In this document: positions 8,346 through 15,347 of the stretch, one piece after another
Position numbering within the stretch: position 1 is the stretch's first letter
Layout: each line of letters begins with the position of its first letter
Source of the DNA: Flavobacterium sp.
GTDB taxonomy: Bacteria > Bacteroidota > Bacteroidia > Flavobacteriales > Flavobacteriaceae
Assembly (NCBI GenBank): GCA_030152225.1
Contig: JASLHL010000087.1
Coordinates: 1-19,440 of the forward strand
DNA: 19,440 nt
Reading direction: 5' to 3'
Position numbers and translations under genes: made by a program
The notes under the pieces: model-generated
What the model saw: the letters and a program-made list of their open reading frames with translations, nothing else
The model's database searches: none
Told to the model about the DNA's origin: nothing

Positions 8346-8948
8346 TTAAATAAAACATTCTTCTGAGTAAATATATGTATCAACAGTACTAGGTAATTCT
8401 TTCGCTTTTTCCAGTTCTTCTTGCAGGAAAAGCATGGATTCTTCTTGATTTTCTGCTGGGTTAGTTTTTAAATCTGCTATTTCGTCCTGTAAGTGGGTTA
8501 TGTTTTTTTGTTTACTCTCCTTTAAGATTTGTTCAGCTAGCTGTATCATACCATTAAAAGTTAAACCATTCACTTTTTTGCAGTAGACCGCATGCCATTT
8601 ATCAAAGTCAATTTCGTCTTCTTCTGTATAAAGATCTATGGTTTCTGCTACGTGATTAGAAACGATTTGAATGGCTTTTTGTAAGCGCAATTGATCAGGT
8701 TCATTGAGCATGTTTAACATTTTTTCTTCTGAACTAGCATAGTGTTCAGGTGTTGTTCCGATCAACTTTACATCTTCCTGTGCTGTAGGGGGAACGGATT
8801 CCTCAGTAGAGGGAGAAGCTGTTGCCGAAATGTCTGATGATGCAGGTATTTTTACATCGGTATTCTTTGGTGTACATCCCCAAGTGCACAGGGTGCACAG
8901 CCCTAAAACTAAGCTTATACTGCTCATTTTAGCTATTGTTTTATGCAT
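8346..8948 (-). CDS. Predicted lipoprotein of unknown function, possibly DUF6694-like
   Basis: A 200-residue protein with a lipoprotein signal: charged start (MHKTIAK), hydrophobic stretch SSISLVLGLCTL and a lipobox-like TWGC placing the acylated cysteine at residue 25. A Ser/Thr/Pro-rich linker (about 30-58) follows, then a helical, Glu/Lys-rich domain. The segment KKVNGLTFNGMIQLAEQ recalls small bacterial lipoproteins of the DUF6694 type, which have a similar 'NGLTxxEIIxLAE' stretch; this is from memory and weak. It should be anchored in the periplasm or outer membrane. It stands alone on the minus strand, with the pirin terminator upstream. No clear terminator was found downstream in the AT-rich 8088-8345 gap. 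Confidence 0.75.
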   Translation of the reverse strand: MHKTIAKMSSISLVLGLCTLCTWGCTPKNTDVKIPASSDISATASPSTEESVPPTAQEDVKLIGTTPEHYASSEEKMLNMLNEPDQLRLQKAIQIVSNHVAETIDLYTEEDEIDFDKWHAVYCKKVNGLTFNGMIQLAEQILKESKQKNITHLQDEIADLKTNPAENQEESMLFLQEELEKAKELPSTVDTYIYSEECFI

Positions 8949-8960
8949 ATATTTTATTTA

Positions 8961-8968
8961 CAAAAATA
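8961..8968 (-). promoter_or_regulatory. Possible -7 element for the lipoprotein gene
   Basis: On the minus strand this reads TATTTTTG, an exact TAnnTTTG match, 12 bases before the ATG at 8948. That leaves a very short leader, and no good TTTG lies 19 bases further upstream, so confidence is low. Confidence 0.35.
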
Positions 8969-9000
8969 GAATAAATCACAAATTGAGAAAATATTTCAAT

Positions 9001-9030
9001 AAAAAAAGGTGTTGCTCAGCAACACCTTTT
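9001..9030 (-). terminator. Rho-independent terminator of the pirin gene
   Basis: AAAAGGTGTTGC (9004-9015) pairs with GCAACACCTTTT (9019-9030) around a three-base loop. On the minus strand the stem is followed by seven T (A run 9001-9007). It begins five bases after the pirin stop codon. T runs on both sides could let it work in both directions. Confidence 0.9.
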
Positions 9031-9035
9031 GGTAA

Positions 9036-9908
9036 TTAATTCCAAGTTCCAAATTTTCCTGTATTAAAATCGTCAAATGCTTGTAGTAATTCTTCTTGTG
9101 TGTTCATGACAAAAGGACCATAGTGGGCAATCGGTTCTTTGATTGGAAGACCAGCCAAGACCAATACAACGGCATCCTCCATGACTTCTACGGTAAACTG
9201 TTCTCCATCATGTGCCATCACTGCAACGTGATCTTGTCGAACCTCTTTGCCATTGACATTGATGGTGCCTTCTAGGACTAACAACAAGGTGTTGTACTCC
9301 ATAGGGAAGTCATAGGTTACTTTTGCTCCCGTTTTGGCTTTTAAGTTAGACATATGAATGGGAGTAAAAGTGGTTGCAGGCCCTTTTGCTCCTTTGTATT
9401 CACCAGCTATTACTTCTATGAAACCCAGTTGATCTTCCAGCGGATATTGTGCCATCTGTGCTTGCTCAATCGCTTGGTATTTAGGTGCTCCTTTTTTTGC
9501 CGCTGCAGGTAAATTTACCCAAAGCTGTACCATTTGAAATTCACCTCCTGTTTTGCTCCATTCAGTTTCGTGAAATTCTTTGTGTAAGACACCAGAAGCA
9601 GCAGTCATCCACTGTACGTCTCCCTCACCTATAATTCCTCCACCTCCGCTACTATCACCATGCTCTACACGTCCTTTGTAAGCAATGGTTACCGTTTCGA
9701 ACCCCTTGTGTGGATGTACACCCACTCCACGTGGTATTTCACTCGGTCCAAAGTGGTATTTTGAATTGTAGTCAAACATGATAAAGGGATCCATACGTTG
9801 CATGCTCATTCCAGCTATACCTGGAATAAAATTGTGTACTCTAAAACCATCTCCTACAAAATGTGCAGGTCTTGGTGCTGCGATTTGTTCAATATTTTTT
9901 GTTTTCAT
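9036..9908 (-). CDS. Pirin family protein
   Basis: A 290-residue bicupin of the pirin family. The N-terminal cupin carries the metal site: H65 and H67 in HPHKGFE, then H109 and E111 in VLHKEFHE, which match the four iron ligands of human pirin. Some bacterial pirins (E. coli YhhW) have quercetinase activity; the cellular role is generally unclear and I do not assign one. The frame is open to an upstream ATG at 9941, but a -7 element (CAAAGTTA on the plus strand, 9927-9934) lies inside that extension, so the start at 9908 (MKTKNIEQ) is favoured. Cytoplasmic, monocistronic, with its own terminator. Confidence 0.92.
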   Translation of the reverse strand: MKTKNIEQIAAPRPAHFVGDGFRVHNFIPGIAGMSMQRMDPFIMFDYNSKYHFGPSEIPRGVGVHPHKGFETVTIAYKGRVEHGDSSGGGGIIGEGDVQWMTAASGVLHKEFHETEWSKTGGEFQMVQLWVNLPAAAKKGAPKYQAIEQAQMAQYPLEDQLGFIEVIAGEYKGAKGPATTFTPIHMSNLKAKTGAKVTYDFPMEYNTLLLVLEGTINVNGKEVRQDHVAVMAHDGEQFTVEVMEDAVVLVLAGLPIKEPIAHYGPFVMNTQEELLQAFDDFNTGKFGTWN

Positions 9909-9926
9909 CTCTATTTTATTTATACT

Positions 9927-9934
9927 CAAAGTTA
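9927..9934 (-). promoter_or_regulatory. Likely -7 element of the pirin gene
   Basis: Reads TAACTTTG on the minus strand, an exact TAnnTTTG match, 18 bases before the ATG at 9908. The -33 region is poor (only a TTTT at 9950-9953). Its position argues against the longer reading frame start at 9941. Confidence 0.45.
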
Positions 9935-9975
9935 CTACCATATTGCTGGAAAAGCACTTAATCTAAAATAAGAAA

Positions 9976-10066
9976 GGTGAGTGGGGAATGGAGAGTGGTG
10001 AGTGGTAAGTGGAGAGTGGTAAGTGGAGAGTGGTAAGTGGAGAGTGGTAAGTGGAGAGTGGTGAAC
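9976..10066 (+). repeat. Heptamer tandem repeat, 13 copies of GGWRAGT
   Basis: Thirteen back-to-back 7-base units from GGTGAGT (9976) to GGTGAAC (10066). In the middle, GGTAAGT and GGAGAGT alternate, making a 14-base higher-order unit. Short open frames across it are low-complexity by-products. The array lies in the gap between the pirin and mlaF genes. Arrays of this kind can change copy number by slippage; the function is unknown. Confidence 0.9.
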
Positions 10067-10107
10067 GTCCCTAAATAGGGTTGACCGTTTTTAAACATTA
10101 ACTTCAC

Positions 10108-10142
10108 AACGAGCAACGAGCAACGAACAACGAACAACGAAC
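10108..10142 (+). repeat. Second heptamer repeat, 5 copies of AACGARC
   Basis: Two AACGAGC units followed by three AACGAAC units, then a decayed continuation to about 10180 (for example GCAAAGA, GCAAAAA, GCAAATC). It has the same 7-base period as the neighbouring array at 9976 but an unrelated unit. Confidence 0.85.
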
Positions 10143-10181
10143 AAACCGCGCAAAGAGCAAAAAACAACGAGCAAATCGCAC

Positions 10182-10221
10182 AAAAAAAAAGAAGAACTGC
10201 TTATCACAGCAGTTCTTCTTT
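10182..10221 (-). terminator. Rho-independent terminator of the mlaE-mlaF operon
   Basis: A perfect 14-bp stem, 10188-10201 against 10208-10221, with a six-base loop. On the minus strand it runs into nine T (A run 10182-10190). It ends transcription from mlaF, between two heptamer repeat blocks. Confidence 0.92.
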
Positions 10222-10244
10222 ATATTGAAAATTTAACGTTCACT

Positions 10245-10265
10245 CATTTCCCATTTCCCATCTCC
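10245..10265 (+). repeat. Third heptamer repeat, CATTTCC-type, 3 copies
   Basis: CATTTCC, CATTTCC and CATCTCC sit head to tail right up to the mlaF stop codon. Together with the arrays at 9976 and 10108 this gives three different 7-base families in one gap of about 350 bases. Confidence 0.65.
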
Positions 10266-10266
10266 A

Positions 10267-11040
10267 TTATCTATTAGAACCAAGGTGTCTCATGGCTTCT
10301 CGAACCATTTTAAAGAGCTCAGATGAGTATACGAAATCGACGACGTCTTCATTATTTGTTTGAATAATTTCTTTGTTTGTTCCTGACCAAGCTAATACGC
10401 CATTTTTCAGGAATACGATATGTTCTCCGATTTCCAATACAGAGTTCATATCGTGGGTATTAATTACCGTTGTAATTCCATATTCATGGGTAATCTCTTG
10501 GATGAGGTTATCAATGACGATGGCCGTTTTAGGGTCGAGTCCCGAGTTGGGTTCATCGCAAAACAAATATTTGGGATTGTTAACAATAGCACGTGCAATG
10601 GCAACCCTTTTCTGCATTCCCCCTGATATTTCAGACGGTTTCTTTTTGTTGGCATCGATTAGTTTAACGCGATCAATTACTTCATTCACGCGGTGCATAA
10701 TTTCCTTGTCGCTTTTATTGGTAAACATGCGCATTGGAAAAGCAATATTTTCTTCCACAGTCAAGGAGTCGAAAAGTGCACTACCTTGAAATACCATTCC
10801 AATTTCGGTACGCAAATCACGACGTTGACTTTTATTCATTTCTGCATAATCTCTTCCATCAAATAGAATTTGTCCATTATCATGAGTGTGAATACCTAAA
10901 AGTGTTTTCAAGAAGACTGTTTTTCCAGAACCACTTTGACCTATAATTAAGTTGGTTTTTCCTGTTTCAAACGTGGTTGTAATCCCCTTCAAAACCTTAG
11001 TACCATTAAAAGACTTTTCTATGTTTGTTACTTCAATCAT
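10267..11040 (-). CDS. mlaF: MlaF-type ABC ATPase of a phospholipid transport system
   Basis: A 257-residue ATPase of the Mla/MCE-associated class, which powers movement of lipids between inner and outer membrane. Walker A GQSGSGKT is at residues 34-41, Q-loop Q85, signature ISGGMQKRVAIARA at 138-151 (ISGGM, not LSGGQ, is typical of MlaF), Walker B LFCDEPNSGLD at 159-169 and the switch His at 196. The gene follows mlaE with a four-base gap, so the two are one operon and should form the MlaFE core in the inner membrane. No MCE-domain protein (MlaD) or periplasmic MlaC is encoded here. Confidence 0.93.
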   Translation of the reverse strand: MIEVTNIEKSFNGTKVLKGITTTFETGKTNLIIGQSGSGKTVFLKTLLGIHTHDNGQILFDGRDYAEMNKSQRRDLRTEIGMVFQGSALFDSLTVEENIAFPMRMFTNKSDKEIMHRVNEVIDRVKLIDANKKKPSEISGGMQKRVAIARAIVNNPKYLFCDEPNSGLDPKTAIVIDNLIQEITHEYGITTVINTHDMNSVLEIGEHIVFLKNGVLAWSGTNKEIIQTNNEDVVDFVYSSELFKMVREAMRHLGSNR

Positions 11041-11044
11041 CTTG

Positions 11045-11791
11045 CTAATTACTTAAAAGGAGAGAGGTTAATATATAGTTTGTTAGGATAATAGCCACAC
11101 TGGTCCATACGAAAGCAGTTGTACTGGCTTTTCCTACTTCGAGGGCACCACCTTTCATATAATAACCAAAGAAAGAGGGAATTGTTGCTAGTAAGAAGCC
11201 AAAAAGCGTTGTTTTGATAAAGGCATAGGTAATGTGAAAAGGAATAAAAGTGTCTTGTAATCCAATGATGAATTGTTCAGAAGTCACAAAATTACCCATT
11301 ACACCTCCAAACCAACCACCTAGGATACCCAAAAACATACTGATCCCAATAACGAAAGGATAGAGTAAAACGGCTACCATTTTTGGAAAAACCAAGTAGT
11401 TTAAGGAGCTAACCCCCATTACTTCTAGTGCGTCAATTTGCTCTGTTACGCGCATCGTACCAATACTTGACGTGATAAATGACCCCATTTTTCCTGCCAT
11501 AATGATGGAGATAAAGGTAGGGGCAAATTCGAGTATAACAGATTGTCTTGTAGCAAATCCAATCAAGTATTTTGGAATTAAAGGATTGGTTAAGTTTAAA
11601 GCGGTTTGAATCGCAACAACACCTCCAACGAAAAAGGATAAAAAGCACACAATACCCAAAGAACCTATGATTAAATCATCTATTTCTTTGAAGATCAGTT
11701 CTTTCATTACTTTCCATTTGGTCATTTTGCTAAAAATTTCTTTTAGCATAATAAAGTATTGACCAATATTTGTTAATCCAGTTTTTATCAT
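11045..11791 (-). CDS. mlaE: MlaE-type ABC permease
   Basis: A 248-residue membrane protein of the MlaE/YrbE family, the permease partner of MlaF. Family marks are GIVCFLSFFVGGVVAIQTA (about residues 46-64), ATRQSVILEFAPT (81-93), AGKMGS and IGTMRVTEQIDALEVMGV (110-128), the stretch that contacts the ATPase. About five hydrophobic membrane segments are visible, the last near the C-terminus (TSVAIILTNYILTSLLL). It starts at ATG 11791, and the MIK...IGQYFIML start is normal for the family. Upstream on the minus strand TTTG (11823-11826) and TATTTATT (11796-11803) are 19 bases apart and could be the operon promoter, though very close to the ATG. Confidence 0.93.
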   Translation of the reverse strand: MIKTGLTNIGQYFIMLKEIFSKMTKWKVMKELIFKEIDDLIIGSLGIVCFLSFFVGGVVAIQTALNLTNPLIPKYLIGFATRQSVILEFAPTFISIIMAGKMGSFITSSIGTMRVTEQIDALEVMGVSSLNYLVFPKMVAVLLYPFVIGISMFLGILGGWFGGVMGNFVTSEQFIIGLQDTFIPFHITYAFIKTTLFGFLLATIPSFFGYYMKGGALEVGKASTTAFVWTSVAIILTNYILTSLLLSN

Positions 11792-11858
11792 AAAAAATAA
11801 ATATCGGCTAAATTACCAATTACAAATGATTTTTTAGGTTTATAAGTCTAAAAATGTA

Positions 11859-12713
11859 CTAAAACAGCTTGGACTTTATTTTGCTCCAACGGTATTGACG
11901 GATAAATTTACCTTGTTTTTTATCAACTAAATAAGGTTCTCGATTTGTCTTTGCTTTGAAATAGCCGTGGATGTAATCGAGGAACAATAACGGTTTCTTT
12001 TTTTTTGCTGCTAGTTTTAAACTGGCAATTAAGGTGAGAAGTAAACCATAGTGTAAGCGATAAAAAGCTTCACCTTGTTTGTATCGTGCGGTTTTGTCGT
12101 ATTGTGCTCCAGTGGGTTTTAAGTGTTTGATTTGTAAATCTTGGCGAACAAGAATATTCCATTGGTAATAGCGGCAGAGTAATTCATCTACCGTATCCCA
12201 TCCCATAGCAGGTTGTAGACCACCGATTTGCTCAAAACAGGTTTTGCGATAGGCTTTAAAGGCGCCGCGGATGTGATCTTTATCGGTTAGGTTTTCGACG
12301 ATCCATTGGTTGTCTTTCTCAATTAACGCTACGCCACCTGCCATACCCAGTTGGTTGTTTTGCTTAAACTCGGTTGCAATTGCTTCAAAATAAGAGGGGG
12401 GAAGGATTAAATCAGCATCCAACTTCACAATAAAATCATAGGCGACTGTATCAGGAAGTTGTTTTAATCCATAGGTAAAGGCTTGAATAACCTTACTCCC
12501 CGGTAGGTGAATAGCTTCAGATGTTTTGGTGCAAAGGTGTAACCACGGATATTGTTGGGTAAATCGTTCAACAATAGTCGCTGTTTGATCTGTTGAACTG
12601 TCGTTTATCACCAAAGCCCATGTTGGGATTAGCGTTTGTGTGGCTAAACTTTGCAGGGTTTTTTCAATATAATTTGCTTCATTATAAGCAGGGATAAGTA
12701 CGATATACTTCAT
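11859..12713 (-). CDS. Glycosyltransferase family 2
   Basis: A 284-residue GT-A fold glycosyltransferase. The N-terminus MKYIVLIPAYNEANYIEKTL is the classical nucleotide-sugar binding strand and helix; INDSSTDQT (36-44) follows, and the metal-binding DxD is DAD at 99-101 in VKLDADLILP. An acceptor-site segment GGLQPAMGWDTVDELLCR matches the ED-type region of family 2 enzymes. No membrane segment, so it is cytoplasmic or peripheral. An in-frame ATG lies 12 bases upstream (12725), but MKYIVLIPAYNEA is the usual start. It diverges from a flippase gene, with about 135 bases between, and the pair suggests surface polysaccharide or glycolipid synthesis. Donor and acceptor cannot be predicted. Confidence 0.9.
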   Translation of the reverse strand: MKYIVLIPAYNEANYIEKTLQSLATQTLIPTWALVINDSSTDQTATIVERFTQQYPWLHLCTKTSEAIHLPGSKVIQAFTYGLKQLPDTVAYDFIVKLDADLILPPSYFEAIATEFKQNNQLGMAGGVALIEKDNQWIVENLTDKDHIRGAFKAYRKTCFEQIGGLQPAMGWDTVDELLCRYYQWNILVRQDLQIKHLKPTGAQYDKTARYKQGEAFYRLHYGLLLTLIASLKLAAKKKKPLLFLDYIHGYFKAKTNREPYLVDKKQGKFIRQYRWSKIKSKLF

Positions 12714-12794
12714 GGAGTAAAACATTTACAGGTACAACATCGAACGAAATACAATCATCCTCGACCCAAACACACAAAAATATAAAAAAATGTA

Positions 12795-12822
12795 GTTGTG
12801 CATCGAATAGCCAGTATATTTG
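12795..12822 (+). promoter_or_regulatory. Likely promoter of the flippase gene
   Basis: TATATTTG at 12815-12822 fits TAnnTTTG exactly and GTTG at 12795-12798 lies 16 bases upstream. Transcription would begin near 12829. The TTG at 12820 that could open a longer reading frame lies inside this element, which supports the ATG at 12850. Confidence 0.55.
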
Positions 12823-12849
12823 TATAAACGAATCAAAGAAACACGTGTA

Positions 12850-14319
12850 ATGGGGAATGGTATTTCGACCAAGCAAGCTTTTTTATTTACGCTAATTAAT
12901 TATGTAGGGGTATTGATTGGCGTTGTTTCAACGGTTTTAATCTATCCGCAAGACAAAGAGTTGCTGGGAATTATTCGATTTGTTGATGCATGTGCCCAGA
13001 TTATGTATCCTATTATCGTGTTGGGGAGTACCCATGCTTTGATTAATTTTTACCCCCAATTAGCTGAGAAATTGCAGCAAAAACTATTCAGCTATAGCTT
13101 AATATCTCTTGGTAAATTAGCGTGTTGGGTGGGAATTTCGCTGTTTTTTATTCGCTTTTTTTATCGTGATTCATCCTTTAAATACGTTGCATTTGCGTTT
13201 CCCTTGGCAATTGCTATGGCGTATATTGAGCTATTTCGAAGACAAGCAACGAATCTGCAAAAAATTTCCTTTCCTACGTTTTTCGAAAAAATCATTCCCA
13301 AACTGGCACTGCCCACCATTTTTATACTGGCTATTTACACCTCAATGTCTATCGATCAAGGATTAGTGTGGTACATCGTGAGTTATGGGGTAATTACTGT
13401 TGTAATAGGAGCATATATTTATAAGCTATATCCTTATCGCATACACAAAGACTACGGAGACTTGTTTAATCAGGTAAAGAAGAAGCAGTATTATGCGTAC
13501 AGTTTATTTGCTTTTGCAGGTAGTTTTGGATCTTTTTTTGCCTTCAGGGTGGATTCGTTGATGATTCCTTACTTTATATCGTATGAAGCCAATGGTACGT
13601 ATAATATTGGTGTTACACTCGCTTCTACACTTGCTATTCCCGCTACTGGTGTTTTTGCTTTGTATGCACCAGTCATCTCGGATTTAATTAAACAGGTGCA
13701 ACTCAAAAAATTGGATAAAAAGTACAAAGAAGTGGCACGGGTAATGTTTTTTGTCGGCATGCTCTTGTTTTCTTGTGTGGCTGTAGGGATTGAACCTTTG
13801 TTTCGGTTACTGCCTACCTACGACAAGCTAGCCCCTTCCATTCCCATCATCTATTTATTAGGAATAAATGGCGTGCTCAATATGGCAACGGGATTTAATT
13901 CTGAAATTATATCTTATTCTAAATACTACCGCTTTAATCTGATTGCAATTCTCTTTTTAATGGTACTCAACGTTGGGATGAACCTTTGGTTTTTAACGCA
14001 AACATCGTACGGTATTTTTGGCGTTGGTTTGGCTTCTCTGATCAGTTTGACGTTGTTTAATTTAGGCAAGATGATCTTTATTTATACCAAGATGAGGTTG
14101 TGGCCTTTCGACTTGCAGTATGGTAAATTATTTGGATGTATGCTTCTGATGTTAGGCGTAGGTCTTTTCCTGCCTGAAATAGGAACAAATTATTTGCTAA
14201 CCCTAGTGGTACGCGTTGGGTTTATCCTTTTTTGTGGTGGAATACTAATTTTTAAAACGACATGGTTGTTCTTGCTTCAACAGCGTTTGCTCACGCTAGT
14301 AAAACGCTATTGGTCTTAA
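12850..14319 (+). CDS. Polysaccharide flippase / lipopolysaccharide biosynthesis protein (MOP superfamily)
   Basis: A 489-residue integral membrane protein with roughly 12-14 hydrophobic segments, starting with FLFTLINYVGVLIGVVSTVLIYP, the typical first helix of Wzx-like oligosaccharide flippases. These move lipid-linked oligosaccharides across the inner membrane. The long hydrophobic C-terminus ends with FCGGILIFKTTWLFLLQQ. The substrate is not predictable. It is divergent from the family 2 glycosyltransferase. Its last four bases overlap the end of the convergent EamA gene and no hairpin terminator lies between them. Confidence 0.88.
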   Translation: MGNGISTKQAFLFTLINYVGVLIGVVSTVLIYPQDKELLGIIRFVDACAQIMYPIIVLGSTHALINFYPQLAEKLQQKLFSYSLISLGKLACWVGISLFFIRFFYRDSSFKYVAFAFPLAIAMAYIELFRRQATNLQKISFPTFFEKIIPKLALPTIFILAIYTSMSIDQGLVWYIVSYGVITVVIGAYIYKLYPYRIHKDYGDLFNQVKKKQYYAYSLFAFAGSFGSFFAFRVDSLMIPYFISYEANGTYNIGVTLASTLAIPATGVFALYAPVISDLIKQVQLKKLDKKYKEVARVMFFVGMLLFSCVAVGIEPLFRLLPTYDKLAPSIPIIYLLGINGVLNMATGFNSEIISYSKYYRFNLIAILFLMVLNVGMNLWFLTQTSYGIFGVGLASLISLTLFNLGKMIFIYTKMRLWPFDLQYGKLFGCMLLMLGVGLFLPEIGTNYLLTLVVRVGFILFCGGILIFKTTWLFLLQQRLLTLVKRYWS

Positions 14320-15227
14320 TTTTCGGGAATTTCCTTTTTCTTGATTTTTGTCAATAAAAGGATGGTGAAAATAATACAGCTACTTCCCAGCCAATCCAAC
14401 CATTCAAACTGAACCCCAAAGTAAAAAACGGCAATTAAGGTAGCAGATAACGGCTCAGCACATGCGAGTAGACTAGCGCGCTGTGGACCAATATTATTGA
14501 TGGCATCTAAGAAAATATAGAAGGAAATTAGCGTACCAAATAAAATGATGAAAGCTACGGCCCAAAAGGTCTCCATATCCCAGATTCCAGGAAAATGAGT
14601 AGGAGGATAGACCAAAGCCATACCTATTCCTGCAATTAACATACTCCATCCAATAATAACAATCGGGCTGTATTCTTTTAGCAAGTGTACAGGTAAAATC
14701 GTATAAGCCGCTAAGGCAATAGCAGAAATAATTCCCCAGACTAATGCTGTAGGGGTGATGGTTAGGCTGTTGATATCACCATGAGTAACGAGTAAAAACG
14801 TTCCCAACATAGCCAAACCAATGGCAAGAATTTCAATGGGTTTGGGCCATTTTCTCAGTCGAAGTGCCAAGTAAATCGCAATGAATACGGGGCCAATATA
14901 CTGTAATACCGTTGCAGTAGCAGCATTAGAGTGAAATATGGTGATAAAATAAGAATATTGAACTAACAGCATGCCCAAGAAACTGAATACAACCAACTGT
15001 ATGGTGTATTTTTTATTTTTCCAGAGGTGCCAAACATCTTTGTCGCCTTTTACAATTCCCAAACTCAGCATAATGCTTCCGGAAATTAATAGACGAACAG
15101 TAACTAACCATTCGGCGTTGAAATTTTTCTCATTGAATAAGAACTGAGCAAATGCTCCTGAAACACCCCAAAGGGCAGCTGCAAAAATAGCTGCAGAAAA
15201 ACCTAGAAACTTGTTGTTTAGTCCCAT
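14316..15227 (-). CDS. EamA/DMT family transporter
   Basis: A 303-residue inner-membrane protein with about ten hydrophobic segments in two EamA repeats (roughly 5-140 and 152-295). The first repeat begins with FSAAIFAAALWGVSGAFAQFLF, a hallmark of the drug/metabolite transporter superfamily, and the second with WGIISAIALAAYTILPV; GPQRASLLACAEPLSATLIA near the end is the characteristic last-but-one loop. Members export amino acids, purines or other small metabolites; the substrate here is unknown. The frame runs on to a TTG at 15236, but ATG 15227 is used. It has its own likely -7 element (15301-15308) and a structured leader, and ends by overlapping the flippase gene. Confidence 0.9.
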   Translation of the reverse strand: MGLNNKFLGFSAAIFAAALWGVSGAFAQFLFNEKNFNAEWLVTVRLLISGSIMLSLGIVKGDKDVWHLWKNKKYTIQLVVFSFLGMLLVQYSYFITIFHSNAATATVLQYIGPVFIAIYLALRLRKWPKPIEILAIGLAMLGTFLLVTHGDINSLTITPTALVWGIISAIALAAYTILPVHLLKEYSPIVIIGWSMLIAGIGMALVYPPTHFPGIWDMETFWAVAFIILFGTLISFYIFLDAINNIGPQRASLLACAEPLSATLIAVFYFGVQFEWLDWLGSSCIIFTILLLTKIKKKEIPEN

Positions 15228-15259
15228 AATAGGCAATACAGATTGTTAAAATAATAAAA

Positions 15260-15297
15260 CCGCCTAGCGCTAGGTAAATTACTGTAGGGCTAAGCGG
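15260..15297 (-). other. Structured leader or terminator between the MFS and EamA genes
   Basis: CCGCCTAGC (15260-15268) pairs with GCTAAGCGG (15289-15297) with a single mismatch; the left arm overlaps the perfect palindrome CCTAGCGCTAGG (15263-15274), so two alternative folds compete. On the minus strand the stem is followed by TTTTATTATTTT. It may be the terminator of the MFS gene, or, because TACCTTTG (15301-15308) lies just upstream of it, an attenuator in the first bases of the EamA transcript. I could not match it to a known riboswitch class. Confidence 0.5.
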
Positions 15298-15300
15298 CGG

Positions 15301-15308
15301 CAAAGGTA
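15301..15308 (-). promoter_or_regulatory. Likely -7 element of the EamA gene
   Basis: Reads TACCTTTG on the minus strand, followed by CC; TAnnTTTGC-like elements are the usual promoter core in Flavobacteriia. No good -33 TTTG is seen. Transcription would begin near 15294, at the foot of the hairpin. Confidence 0.5.
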
Positions 15309-15347
15309 CATATTTCGCCGGAAAATGACTTCTTTTTTCCCCTTAGA

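Noticed and set aside
8830..9039. 69-codon plus-strand open frame over the lipoprotein signal peptide
   Set aside because: It is antisense to the lipoprotein start and runs through the pirin terminator hairpin; the lipoprotein has the signal sequence and lipobox.
9958..10167. 69-codon minus-strand open frame with repeats such as HLPLTTLHSPLTT
   Set aside because: It is the translation of the heptamer repeat arrays; a 14-base repeat gives no stable meaning as protein and I see no gene signals.
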